A stretch of 64,000 bases of DNA, from positions 147,134 through 211,133 of the forward strand of contig NVXV01000006.1 in assembly GCA_002734085.1 (NCBI GenBank), read 5' to 3'. Shown piece by piece: positions 8,988-17,649 of this stretch. A program made the position numbers and the translations under genes. This DNA is from Fluviicola sp. Lineage in GTDB: Bacteria > Bacteroidota > Bacteroidia > Flavobacteriales_D > Crocinitomicaceae. Every line of letters begins with the position of its first letter. Position 1 is the stretch's first letter. Under the pieces are notes generated by a model. The model made no database searches and was not told the DNA's origin. It saw nothing but the letters and a program-made list of their open reading frames with translations.

Positions 8988-10838
8988 ATGTTTAAATCAC
9001 TACTATTTATCGCTTTAAGTTATTCATTTACGATTACGTCGTTTGCTCAACAGAGAAACGCTTTAAAGTTTAATGAAGCTCCTTTTTATCATGGTGTTGC
9101 TTCTGGAGACCCAATGCATGATAGAGTTATCATCTGGACGCGCGTCACTCCAGATCAGGCAAACGGAGCACCGATTGATGTCGAATGGAGAATAACAACT
9201 GATACCAGTATGTACGATGTCATCAACTCGGGGACTTTTACAACGACCGAAGACCGCGACTACACAGTGAAGGTTGATGTGAGCGGATTATCTCCTTCAA
9301 CGTGTTATTTTTATGATTTCAAAGTAGGAGATGATTACTCGGTGAGAGGTAGAACACGAACGGCAGATCTTGGTGATAATGAACTCGTGCGTTTTGCTGT
9401 TGTTTCTTGTTCGAATTATGAACACGGCTATTTCAATGCATATAAAAACATAGCGAATCGAAATGACTTGAATGCCATTCTTCATTTGGGTGATTATATA
9501 TATGAATATGAAGCGAACGGTTACAGTGCAAACATCAGCGGCAGAGAAAATACACCTGAGCATGAAATAATTTCTCTCGAAGACTATAGATTGCGTTATA
9601 GTCATTACCGATTGGATCAAGACTTGAAAGATTTACATCAACAATATCCTTTTATCTGTGTTTGGGACGACCATGAGTCGGCGAATGATGCATATATAGA
9701 CGGAGCAGAAAACCACGACGAAGCAACGGAAGGGTTGTGGACGAGTAGAAAGTCAAATGCGAAAAAGTCTTATTTCGAATGGATGCCCATTCGCGAAAAC
9801 GGATCAGATAGTTCGATCTATCGAAAAGTTGAGTATGGTGACTTAGTGAATTTATACATGCTGGATACCCGTCTGGAGGGTCGAGACGAACAAGTTGGTG
9901 CAACGTCTTCAGATGTAAATGATCCATCACGATCACTTTTGGGACAAACGCAGCTCAATTGGTTGAAAGATGAATTGACCAACAGCGATAAACAGTGGAA
10001 TATTTTGGGACAACAAGTGATGATTTCACCACTGGAAGCATTTGGTGTTATTATGAATCCCGATCAATGGGATGGATATGCACCAGAAAGAGGCAACTTA
10101 TTGAATCACGTGATTAACTCAGACATTAAAAACCTGGTTGTGCTGACTGGTGATATTCATACTTCCTGGGCAAACGATATCCCGATGAACAATTACGACG
10201 CTGCCACAGGAGCTAATTCTGCAGGGGTTGAGTTCGTTGCAACAAGTGTTACATCACCGGGTTTTGCACTGGGCATTGGAACAAGCATCATACAATCGTT
10301 CAACCCACACAATAAATTTGTGAATCTCAACAAGCATGGATATATTATTCTTGATATTAATAAGAATAGAACGCAGTCAGAATGGTATTTTTTAGACGAT
10401 ATCGAAACGCACAATACGAATGAATCTTTAGGAAATGCTTATTATGTTAACGACAACGAAAGATTTCTACGTCAGTCAACTTTAACTTCAGTGGGATATT
10501 TAAACTGTATCAGAGCTCCGGAACTTCCATACAACATCGACAACTTCCTGAATGTTGAAGAGAACGAAGCAGAGGAAAATGGGACGGCTGTTTTTGGCGT
10601 TTATCCAAATCCATTCTCAACGGAAATCACTATTCACTTGGGTGCTAACGAAGCAACCGATGTTTCTATCGAAGTGGTAGACATCTCTGGTAAAAAAGTT
10701 TTAACGAAAAAAAACATCGTGATTGATAATCCGAGCTCGTATTTTAAATTGTATACTTCGGAACTTTCTAAAGGGGTGTATACGATTAATATTTATACGA
10801 ATGCAATGGTTCGGTCGTATAGGATTGTGAAGCAGTAG
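8988..10838 (+). CDS. PhoD-family alkaline phosphatase with T9SS sorting domain
   Basis: A 616-residue secreted protein. Signal peptide MFKSLLFIALSYSFTITSFAQ precedes the PhoD N-terminal domain (FYHGVASGDPMHDRVIIWTR) and the metallophosphatase core. Family hallmarks are present: SCSNYEHGYFNAY (the Cys that binds iron in PhoD), LHLGDYIYEYE, WDDHESANDAY and LTGDIHTSWAND. PhoD enzymes hydrolyse phosphomonoesters and diesters using Fe and Ca ions. The C-terminus is a type A T9SS domain (VYPNPFSTEITIHL). It is last in the phosphatase island, likely in an operon with the preceding beta-rich gene. No Pho-box-like element was recognised. Confidence 0.92.
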   Translation: MFKSLLFIALSYSFTITSFAQQRNALKFNEAPFYHGVASGDPMHDRVIIWTRVTPDQANGAPIDVEWRITTDTSMYDVINSGTFTTTEDRDYTVKVDVSGLSPSTCYFYDFKVGDDYSVRGRTRTADLGDNELVRFAVVSCSNYEHGYFNAYKNIANRNDLNAILHLGDYIYEYEANGYSANISGRENTPEHEIISLEDYRLRYSHYRLDQDLKDLHQQYPFICVWDDHESANDAYIDGAENHDEATEGLWTSRKSNAKKSYFEWMPIRENGSDSSIYRKVEYGDLVNLYMLDTRLEGRDEQVGATSSDVNDPSRSLLGQTQLNWLKDELTNSDKQWNILGQQVMISPLEAFGVIMNPDQWDGYAPERGNLLNHVINSDIKNLVVLTGDIHTSWANDIPMNNYDAATGANSAGVEFVATSVTSPGFALGIGTSIIQSFNPHNKFVNLNKHGYIILDINKNRTQSEWYFLDDIETHNTNESLGNAYYVNDNERFLRQSTLTSVGYLNCIRAPELPYNIDNFLNVEENEAEENGTAVFGVYPNPFSTEITIHLGANEATDVSIEVVDISGKKVLTKKNIVIDNPSSYFKLYTSELSKGVYTINIYTNAMVRSYRIVKQ

Positions 10839-11031
10839 GGAGACTTTGATATATTAAGATTTTAAGACGATTGATTTTAAGGCGTTAGACTTGATTCGCT
10901 TTTGATTTAAGTTTGCGGTAATTCTTGAGATGAAGAAACATCAAAAGGCTGTATCCATCTCGAAACAGTCCCATTCGATTAATTCAAAAAAATACTTCCA
11001 AAATTATATTTCTTCTTTTCGTTTTTTTATT

Positions 11032-11039
11032 TAACTTTG
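11032..11039 (+). promoter_or_regulatory. -7 promoter element before tRNA-Leu
   Basis: TAACTTTG matches the Bacteroidota -7 consensus TAnnTTTG, 64 bp upstream of the tRNA. It probably drives the tRNA and possibly the trigger factor gene that follows. Confidence 0.5.
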
Positions 11040-11103
11040 CACTCGCTTTGAAAAAGGCATTTTGACAATAGTTCAAGAAAAACGTTTCATTGAAAAGAAC
11101 TAT

Positions 11104-11190
11104 ATGCGGATGTGGTGAAATTGGTAGACATGCTAGACTTAGGATCTAGTGCCGCGAGGCGTGTGGGTTCGAGTCCCTCCATCCGCACCA
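11104..11190 (+). tRNA. tRNA-Leu (anticodon TAG)
   Basis: An 87-nt class II tRNA with encoded CCA. The acceptor GCGGATG pairs with CATCCGC. The anticodon stem CTAGA/TCTAG encloses loop CTTAGGA, anticodon TAG, reading CUA leucine codons. A long variable arm and a TTCGAGTCC T-loop region are present. It is followed 92 bp later by the trigger factor gene with no terminator seen between. Confidence 0.97.
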
Positions 11191-11281
11191 ATTCAAAAGT
11201 GGTATGAGTTCAGGCTTATACCATTTTTTGTTTAAAGCACCTTTTGTGGTGTAAGTGAATTAAAAGTACAATTCGAAAAGT

Positions 11282-12643
11282 ATGGATGTTACAAAAGAAA
11301 GTGTTGACAATCTCAACGCAGTATTAAAGGTTAAGATTGAACCAAAAGATTATCAGGAAAAAGTAGACAAACAACTCGCTGATTATCGCAAAAAAGCAAA
11401 TATCCCAGGATTTAGACAAGGTAAAGTTCCAATGGGTATTGTGAAAAAGCAATACGGTCGTTCAGTTCTAGCAGATGAATTGAACAAACTAGTGAGTGAA
11501 GCTCTTCACGGATTTATTGAAAAAGAAAAGCTAGATATTCTAGGGAACCCTATCCCGAAAATGGATGAAGAAGTGAAAGGAGATTTTAATAACCCTGAAA
11601 CTTTTGAGTTTATTTACGAAATTGGAATGACTCCAGAGGTTGATATTAAACTTTCTGGTAAAAATAAATATGAATACACTAAAGTTAAAATTGACAAGAA
11701 ATTAGTTGATAAACAAATTGAAGATCTTACGAAACGCTATGGAAAACTAGTTGCTGGCGAGAAAGTAGGTGAGAAAGACATGGTGCTAGGTCAATTTGTG
11801 GAACTTGATGATAAAGGAGAAATCAAAGAAGGTGGAATAATGAATAGTTCTACGATCTCTCTTGAGTTTGTTGAAAAAGAAAAGGTTAAAAAAGAACTTA
11901 TTGGTAAAAAGGCAGGAGATAAAGTGGTTGTTAATCCAGCTGATGTCTCTAAAGGAAGCCAGGACATGGCCTCAATGTTGGGAGTTAAAGAGGACGAGTT
12001 AGATGGAATCTCAGATAAGTTCCAATTAACAATCAACGAGATTAAAATCATGGAGCCTGCTGAATTGAACCAAGAACTTTTTGATAAGTTGTTTGGCGAA
12101 GGAGCAGTTAGTTCTGAAAAAGAAATGCGTGCAAAAATTGAAGCTGATTTAGAGCAAATGTTTGCGCAAGACAGCGATAAGATTTTAATGAGACGTGTAA
12201 CAAATGATCTTATCGAAAAAACAAAAATTGATCTTCCAGATGAATTCTTAAAAAGATGGATTCTTGCATCTCAACAAGAGCCAATTGAAATGGCGCAAAT
12301 CGAGAAGGAGTATGATGGCTATGCAAAGAGTTTAAAGTGGCAATTGATTCAAAGTGCTATTTTTAAAGCAAATGATATTAAAATAGAACAAGAAGAAGTT
12401 TTAAACCATACAAAAGGTCTATTGGTAAACCAATACGCTCAATACGGAATGCCGGCTCCTGAAGAAGAAGAGTTAAATCAAGCTGCTCAGCAAGTGTTGA
12501 GTAATCAAAAGGAGTCACAACAAATATTTGATATGCTAGCAGAGACAAAGTTGATCTCTTATTTCAAGGAAACAGTGAAGTTAAATGAAAAAGCGGTTGA
12601 CTATGACGAATATGTAAAAATAGCTCAAGATAGTAACGCTTAA
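11282..12643 (+). CDS. tig: Trigger factor, ribosome-associated chaperone
   Basis: A 453-residue protein. The N-terminal ribosome-binding domain carries the signature IPGFRQGKVPMGIVKKQYG (residues about 40-58), which docks on protein L23 at the exit tunnel. A divergent FKBP-like middle domain (residues about 150-245) and a long helical C-terminal chaperone domain follow, with LFGEGAVSSEKEMRAKIEADL as a recognisable transition. The middle domain lacks obvious FKBP catalytic residues, as is common in Bacteroidota. Length fits the family. Confidence 0.95.
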   Translation: MDVTKESVDNLNAVLKVKIEPKDYQEKVDKQLADYRKKANIPGFRQGKVPMGIVKKQYGRSVLADELNKLVSEALHGFIEKEKLDILGNPIPKMDEEVKGDFNNPETFEFIYEIGMTPEVDIKLSGKNKYEYTKVKIDKKLVDKQIEDLTKRYGKLVAGEKVGEKDMVLGQFVELDDKGEIKEGGIMNSSTISLEFVEKEKVKKELIGKKAGDKVVVNPADVSKGSQDMASMLGVKEDELDGISDKFQLTINEIKIMEPAELNQELFDKLFGEGAVSSEKEMRAKIEADLEQMFAQDSDKILMRRVTNDLIEKTKIDLPDEFLKRWILASQQEPIEMAQIEKEYDGYAKSLKWQLIQSAIFKANDIKIEQEEVLNHTKGLLVNQYAQYGMPAPEEEELNQAAQQVLSNQKESQQIFDMLAETKLISYFKETVKLNEKAVDYDEYVKIAQDSNA

Positions 12644-12665
12644 TAAGATAAAACGATTTATTGAG

Positions 12666-12694
12666 AAGCTCTATCCAAAAGGTAGAGCTTTTTT
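12666..12694 (+). terminator. Terminator of tig
   Basis: AAGCTCTA (12666-12673) pairs with TAGAGCTT (12683-12690), and the stem is followed by four more T residues. It lies 22 bp after the tig stop codon. Confidence 0.85.
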
Positions 12695-12738
12695 ATTGTA
12701 TTTATTTTTAAAAACAACATTCAAATAATTCAAATTTA

Positions 12739-12746
12739 TATCTTTG
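12739..12746 (+). promoter_or_regulatory. -7 promoter element of hldD
   Basis: TATCTTTG matches TAnnTTTG, 26 bp before the hldD ATG and just after the tig terminator. Confidence 0.5.
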
Positions 12747-12772
12747 CCGCTTATTGATTCAAAAAATAGAAC

Positions 12773-13738
12773 ATGATTGTTGTTACAGGAGCCGCAGGAT
12801 TTATAGGTAGTTGTTTAGTAGGTAAACTAAACGAACTAGGAATAACCCATATTACCTTAGTAGATAAGTTTGATAACTCTGTAAAGGAGCACAATCTAGT
12901 GGGTAAGAAATATAAACAAAGAGTGGATCGTTCAGAGTTTATTGAGTGGCTTAAAAATAATGGTCGAGACGTGGACTTTGTTTATCATATCGGAGCCAGA
13001 ACAGATACAACAGAATTCGATAAGTCTATTTTTGATGAATTAAACCTTGATTATTCTAAGGAAGTATGGAGATGGTGTACACATCATGGGATTCCATTGG
13101 TTTACGCAAGTTCAGCTGCAACTTATGGTCTGGGAGAACACGGCTATAAGGATGATCATTCTATCGTAGAAAGATTGAAACCATTAAATCCTTATGGTGA
13201 TTCTAAAAATGATTTTGATATTTGGGTGCTGAAACAACACACTCAGCCGCCATTCTGGGCAGGAGTTAAGTTTTTTAATGTATATGGCCCAAACGAATAT
13301 CATAAAGGTAGAATGGCCTCTGTTATCCTACATGCTTATCGTCAAATCACAAAGACTGGAGAAATGAAACTTTTCCGTTCTCACAATCCAAAATTTGATG
13401 ATGGTGAACAAAAAAGAGATTTTATTTACGTAAAAGATGTTCTAAATATTTGTTATTTCTTAATGGATAAACGACCGAAAAATGGTTTGTACAATGTTGG
13501 ATCGGGTAGAGCTAGGACTTTCTTGGATTTAACTAAAAACACGTTCTCTGCAATGAAAAGAGATCGAAAAATTAGTTTTATCGATACCCCCGAGGACATT
13601 AGAGATAAATATCAGTATTTCACTGAAGCCAATATGAATAAGTTAATAGAAGTTGGTTATGAAGATGGATTCCATACCTTGGAGCAAGGTGTTCAGGATT
13701 ATGTACAAAATTACTTGATGGAAAATAGATATTTCTAA
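12773..13738 (+). CDS. hldD: ADP-L-glycero-D-manno-heptose 6-epimerase
   Basis: A 321-residue extended short-chain dehydrogenase (length typical of HldD) that converts ADP-D-glycero- to ADP-L-glycero-manno-heptose for the LPS core. Visible are the Rossmann NADP-binding motif VTGAAGFIGS at the very N-terminus, the catalytic Ser region YASSAATYG, the Tyr-Lys pair in NPYGDSKNDFD (YxxxK), and the family-specific FFNVYGPNEYHKGRMAS. It is a stand-alone gene with its own promoter; no other heptose genes are adjacent. Confidence 0.93.
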   Translation: MIVVTGAAGFIGSCLVGKLNELGITHITLVDKFDNSVKEHNLVGKKYKQRVDRSEFIEWLKNNGRDVDFVYHIGARTDTTEFDKSIFDELNLDYSKEVWRWCTHHGIPLVYASSAATYGLGEHGYKDDHSIVERLKPLNPYGDSKNDFDIWVLKQHTQPPFWAGVKFFNVYGPNEYHKGRMASVILHAYRQITKTGEMKLFRSHNPKFDDGEQKRDFIYVKDVLNICYFLMDKRPKNGLYNVGSGRARTFLDLTKNTFSAMKRDRKISFIDTPEDIRDKYQYFTEANMNKLIEVGYEDGFHTLEQGVQDYVQNYLMENRYF

Positions 13739-13819
13739 GGTCAATTACTTAATTGTTGAATAGTATTTTTTTTATCTAATAATTTTTTTTATCTTCAGTG
13801 GAACTTAAAAAGAGACACT

Positions 13820-14584
13820 ATGAAAAAGAAAAATTATTTGATGTTAATAACCTCCTTAATAGCTTTGACGATAACTTTTTTAGGCTGTAAAAAAGAACAT
13901 GAGGACATAGATCCTTTGGCTCAGAGTAATAGTTTAAGTACAGGTGCTTCAGCAAATTCTTTTTTATCAGAGGCGTTTTACAATCGACTGACAGTTGAAA
14001 TATTATATATGCCTGGCTATGAACCGACACAGTCTTCAGTTAATAATTTAAGATCATTTTTAATAGATCATTTAAATAAATCTTCAGGAATTGAGGTTTT
14101 AACCAGAGAGATCCCTTCTTATGGTCAGGAAAATTATTCTACAAATGATATCACAACGATAGAATCAGAAAATAGAGAGAGGTTTAATGCAGACCAGACA
14201 ATAACTGCATCAATACTAATCCTAGATGGTGAATATGCTGAAAATAGCCAAGTACTAGGTATTGCATATAGAAATACAAGCATTGCAATTTTCGGTGGTA
14301 TTATTGCTGAAAATTCTGGAGGACTTTCTCAGCCCACAAGAACTAAGCTTGAGTCTACAATCTTTAATCATGAATTTGGACATTTGCTTGGATTGGTGAA
14401 TTTAGGTTCTGATATGGTAGAAAATCATCAAGATACAGATCATGGTAAACATTGTGACGAAAGCGACTGTTTAATGTATTATACTGTGGAGACAACGGAA
14501 ATAGCCTCTTTTTTGATTGGAAATGATATTCCCGAATTAGATCAGAATTGTAAAAATGATTTAATTGCTAATGGTGGAAAATAA
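13820..14584 (+). CDS. Metzincin-like zinc metalloprotease lipoprotein
   Basis: A 254-residue lipoprotein (ITFLGCKKE, lipidated Cys 23). The zinc motif is HEFGHLLGLVN at residues 184-194: His184, Glu185 and His188 are intact, but the third metzincin ligand position (HExxHxxGxxH/D) is Asn194. Downstream His203, His208 and His211, with Cys212 and Cys217 in HGKHCDESDCLMYY, could supply the missing ligand or a second metal site, loosely like archaemetzincins. Similar proteins in Flavobacteriia are usually annotated as membrane metalloproteases. It lies 8 bp before the subtilase gene, so a proteolytic operon is inferred. Confidence 0.75.
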   Translation: MKKKNYLMLITSLIALTITFLGCKKEHEDIDPLAQSNSLSTGASANSFLSEAFYNRLTVEILYMPGYEPTQSSVNNLRSFLIDHLNKSSGIEVLTREIPSYGQENYSTNDITTIESENRERFNADQTITASILILDGEYAENSQVLGIAYRNTSIAIFGGIIAENSGGLSQPTRTKLESTIFNHEFGHLLGLVNLGSDMVENHQDTDHGKHCDESDCLMYYTVETTEIASFLIGNDIPELDQNCKNDLIANGGK

Positions 14585-14591
14585 TTAATTT

Positions 14592-16160
14592 ATGAAATTT
14601 GGATTTTTAATTACATGCTTTTATATTTTAAGTCTTTCCTATACTATAGGACAGACTGCAAATTCAGATTATCTGGATGGGGTCGTCTATATGAAAATTA
14701 GTGACCAAGCCATTACAAATTTAATCCCTTACGATAGTACAGATGTGGATTTTAATCAGATAATTAATGATTTTGACGTTACAGATATACTTCAGCCTTT
14801 CTCTGGAATAGGAAGTGATACTTTGGATCTTACATATAAATTGCATTTTGATGATACAATGGCAGTCGATCAATTGGTAAGTGAGATCAATAATCTATCT
14901 TGGGTTGACTATTGTGAAAAAGCGCCTTTGTATAAAACTACTTTTACTCCAAATGATTTCAATTCGAATCAGTGGTATTTGTCTAAAATTGAAGCATTCG
15001 ATGGATGGGACTATACGCAAGGTAGTACAGACGTTGTAATCGCCATTGTAGATAATGCGGTTCGAACTACGCACACAGATCTTGTTAGCAATATTTGGGT
15101 TAACGCTGGGGAAAGTGAAAACGGATTTGATTCTGATTTAAATGGATATCCAGACGATATTAATGGTTACGACGTTGCTGATGGCGACAATAACCCAAAT
15201 CCTCCTGGCTCCTTTACATCGGGTGCATTTTCTCATGGAACGCATTGTGCAGGAACAGCTTCTGGTTCTACAGATAATGGTATTGGAATTTCGGGAGTGG
15301 GCTTTAATTGTAAAATCATGGCCGTGAAATGCACGCCTGATGCAGAACAAGGAACATCTCTTCAATATGCGTATGAAGGTTTAAGGTATGCCATTGATGC
15401 TAGTGCAGATATAATTAGCATGTCGTGGGGAAGTAGAGCATCTTCTTTCACAGGAGACGCATTGATTAATACAGCAGTACTTAATGGAATAACCATGTTT
15501 GCAGCAGCGGGTAATGACGGTGAAGAAAGTCTATTAAGCCCTGCCTCGCATAATTCAGTGATGGCAGTAGGTGCAACTGATCAAAATGATCAAATCACCT
15601 CTTTCTCCAATTATGGTAGTGGTATCGCATTTATGGCCCCTGGTCTTTCAATCTATAACCTTCTTGGAGGAAATGATAATGATTATGGATATAGTAATGG
15701 TACGTCTATGTCTTGCCCAATGGCAGCTGGGCTAGGAGGGCTGATTTTGAGTTTTAATCCCGGATTCACGCCCAACGATATTGAGAGTGCAATAATAGAT
15801 GGTTGCGATTTTATAGATGGATTAAACAGTGGTTACGAAGGGAAGCTAGGTGCTGGAAGAATAAATATTGGAAATACTTTTGGTATATTGTCAATTAACG
15901 AGATAGAAAAGAAGAGTAGCGTTCAATACTATCCTAATCCAACATCTGAAAAACTAAATGTTGTTTTCGGTGAAGCTGATGTCAATACAAACCAAATGAA
16001 AGTGATTGACAATTTAGGTAGAGATGTAACGGATGAAATAAATTTTGAAAAGCAAGATTCACATAAAGTGATCTTAAATAATTTAACCAAATTAGATACT
16101 GGGATTTATTTCTTGCAAGTAAAAAATACAAATAAAACAGTTCGCTTTATTGTTCAGTAG
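14592..16160 (+). CDS. Subtilisin-like serine protease (S8) with T9SS sorting domain
   Basis: A 522-residue secreted protease with signal peptide MKFGFLITCFYILSLSYTIG. A propeptide-like region (to about residue 125) precedes the S8 catalytic domain: Asp154 in AIVDNAVRTTHTDL, His215 in SHGTHCAG, oxyanion Asn308 in AAAGND, and Ser372 in GTSMSCPMAAG, so the triad is complete. The usual DTG/DSG around the Asp is DNA here. The C-terminus is a type A T9SS sorting domain (YYPNPTSEKLNVVF). Its last 14 bp overlap the convergent O-antigen ligase-like gene. Confidence 0.92.
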   Translation: MKFGFLITCFYILSLSYTIGQTANSDYLDGVVYMKISDQAITNLIPYDSTDVDFNQIINDFDVTDILQPFSGIGSDTLDLTYKLHFDDTMAVDQLVSEINNLSWVDYCEKAPLYKTTFTPNDFNSNQWYLSKIEAFDGWDYTQGSTDVVIAIVDNAVRTTHTDLVSNIWVNAGESENGFDSDLNGYPDDINGYDVADGDNNPNPPGSFTSGAFSHGTHCAGTASGSTDNGIGISGVGFNCKIMAVKCTPDAEQGTSLQYAYEGLRYAIDASADIISMSWGSRASSFTGDALINTAVLNGITMFAAAGNDGEESLLSPASHNSVMAVGATDQNDQITSFSNYGSGIAFMAPGLSIYNLLGGNDNDYGYSNGTSMSCPMAAGLGGLILSFNPGFTPNDIESAIIDGCDFIDGLNSGYEGKLGAGRINIGNTFGILSINEIEKKSSVQYYPNPTSEKLNVVFGEADVNTNQMKVIDNLGRDVTDEINFEKQDSHKVILNNLTKLDTGIYFLQVKNTNKTVRFIVQ

Positions 16161-17649
16161 TTGTTTTTATCCTTTTTTGATCTTGTATCATTTTTATTTC
16201 CAAAGCAATAAATATTGCGCATGCTCCATAAATGGGAACAGCAGCTTTGTCTGTATCTAGATAGTTATTAAGTAATCCATGAAAGAAATAGGTAGACATT
16301 GCTAAAATTACAAAGAGTAAAAGCCGTCTTAACTGGATGTTAGTTTCATTGTCTTCCGGAAACTTGATATATAGAGTTATTCCTTTGTAGAAAAGTGCTG
16401 CAACAAATAGAACCATAGCTAATATCCCAAATGTCCCCATTTCTGCCATAGGTCCTAGAAATTCAGAGTGAGCATTTCCAGCATTACCAAAATTGGTGGA
16501 TATTATTGTGAGCATATCTGGATCCTGATAAGGCGCGTATTCAAAAGCATAGGTTCCTGGACCAAATCCAAAAACGGGTTTCTTTTTATACATTTCCCAT
16601 GCAGCATTCCATCTATTGAGGCGCTCTAGGTTTGAAGCATCCGATGTAACGTTTGTTGCTGATTGAAGTCGTTCATCAAAGGCAGTTGTTGTGTGTTCAG
16701 CTTTATTACGTGCCAACTCCATTTGAATTTGATCCCAAGAAAAGTAGATTGTTGAGAGTACGATTATTCCAAGTACTAACAAATATTTGAACTTCACCTT
16801 ATATTTTATAAATAACCAAACCATTACAGCTACAAACACACTTAACCATGCGCCTCGTGTGTAACTAAAATATAAACCCAATGCCGTTATACTAAACATT
16901 ACCAATAAAACGAACTGGAGGAGTGGACCTTGTTGTTTATATAGTAATAAACCAAGAATAAAAAATATACTTATTGCCACTGAAGCTCCGTAAATAGTAT
17001 GATCTTTAAAAAATGGACTCATAACCCAATGACCTTCCTCCTCGCCAAAACTATAACCATAGTGACGAATGAGTGTATAAAAAATTACGATGGTCATGCC
17101 AATAGAGTAGAGCCAGATAAATCGAATGATGTTTCTGTGGTTTTTAAAAACCATAGACCCAATTAGTATCAATGGTAGAATAAACCATAGTTTCATTAGC
17201 AAAAACTTAAAAGAAATAATCGGAGAAGTACTTGTAATGGAAGTTATAAAAATCCAACCGATATAAAAACCAAGCGACCACACTATCGGATTTCGCCAGA
17301 CTTTGTTGTCAACAAATGGTGTGATTAACTGCTTTAGCAATAACAATATTAGAAGTCCCAAAAGAATAGGTTCGGTAGGCAGAAACAAACCAATTTCACC
17401 ATTAGAGAATTCCTCTAGGTTTACGGATAAGGGAGTGAGGAATGCCACCAATAAAAAAGTGCTTTCCAAATAATAGAAAGCCATATAAATAATTAGTAGT
17501 ACTAAGGGGACAGCATTTAGATAGTAGTTATTATTATAAATCAAATACCCATTTAGCCCAATAAATAAAAGGGTAAGTACTATAATCCATGGATATTGAA
17601 GTATTGATTTCAAACTAAGCCAGTTTCTTAATTTCACGAATTTTATCAC
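16147..17649 (-). CDS. O-antigen ligase / polymerase-like membrane protein
   Basis: About 500 residues with ten or more transmembrane helices and a large periplasmic loop near residues 300-390 (ERLNRWNAAWEMYKKKPVFG, GNAHSEFLGPMAEMG), the hallmark of the Wzy/WaaL O-antigen ligase superfamily. The inferred role is polymerising or ligating surface polysaccharide in the inner membrane. The start is uncertain: GTG at 17649 or 17637, both inside the end of the Wzz-like gene, implying translational coupling. No glycosyltransferases adjoin, so the polysaccharide is unknown. Confidence 0.82.
   Translation of the reverse strand: MIKFVKLRNWLSLKSILQYPWIIVLTLLFIGLNGYLIYNNNYYLNAVPLVLLIIYMAFYYLESTFLLVAFLTPLSVNLEEFSNGEIGLFLPTEPILLGLLILLLLKQLITPFVDNKVWRNPIVWSLGFYIGWIFITSITSTSPIISFKFLLMKLWFILPLILIGSMVFKNHRNIIRFIWLYSIGMTIVIFYTLIRHYGYSFGEEEGHWVMSPFFKDHTIYGASVAISIFFILGLLLYKQQGPLLQFVLLVMFSITALGLYFSYTRGAWLSVFVAVMVWLFIKYKVKFKYLLVLGIIVLSTIYFSWDQIQMELARNKAEHTTTAFDERLQSATNVTSDASNLERLNRWNAAWEMYKKKPVFGFGPGTYAFEYAPYQDPDMLTIISTNFGNAGNAHSEFLGPMAEMGTFGILAMVLFVAALFYKGITLYIKFPEDNETNIQLRRLLLFVILAMSTYFFHGLLNNYLDTDKAAVPIYGACAIFIALEIKMIQDQKRIKTTTEQ

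Noticed and set aside
9297..9620. Antisense frame of 107 codons inside the PhoD gene
   Set aside because: No family resemblance, no promoter, and full overlap with conserved phosphatase motifs.
10927..10961. Weak inverted repeat GAGATG ... CATCTC after the PhoD gene
   Set aside because: Only 6 bp with a long loop and no T-run; chance is likely.
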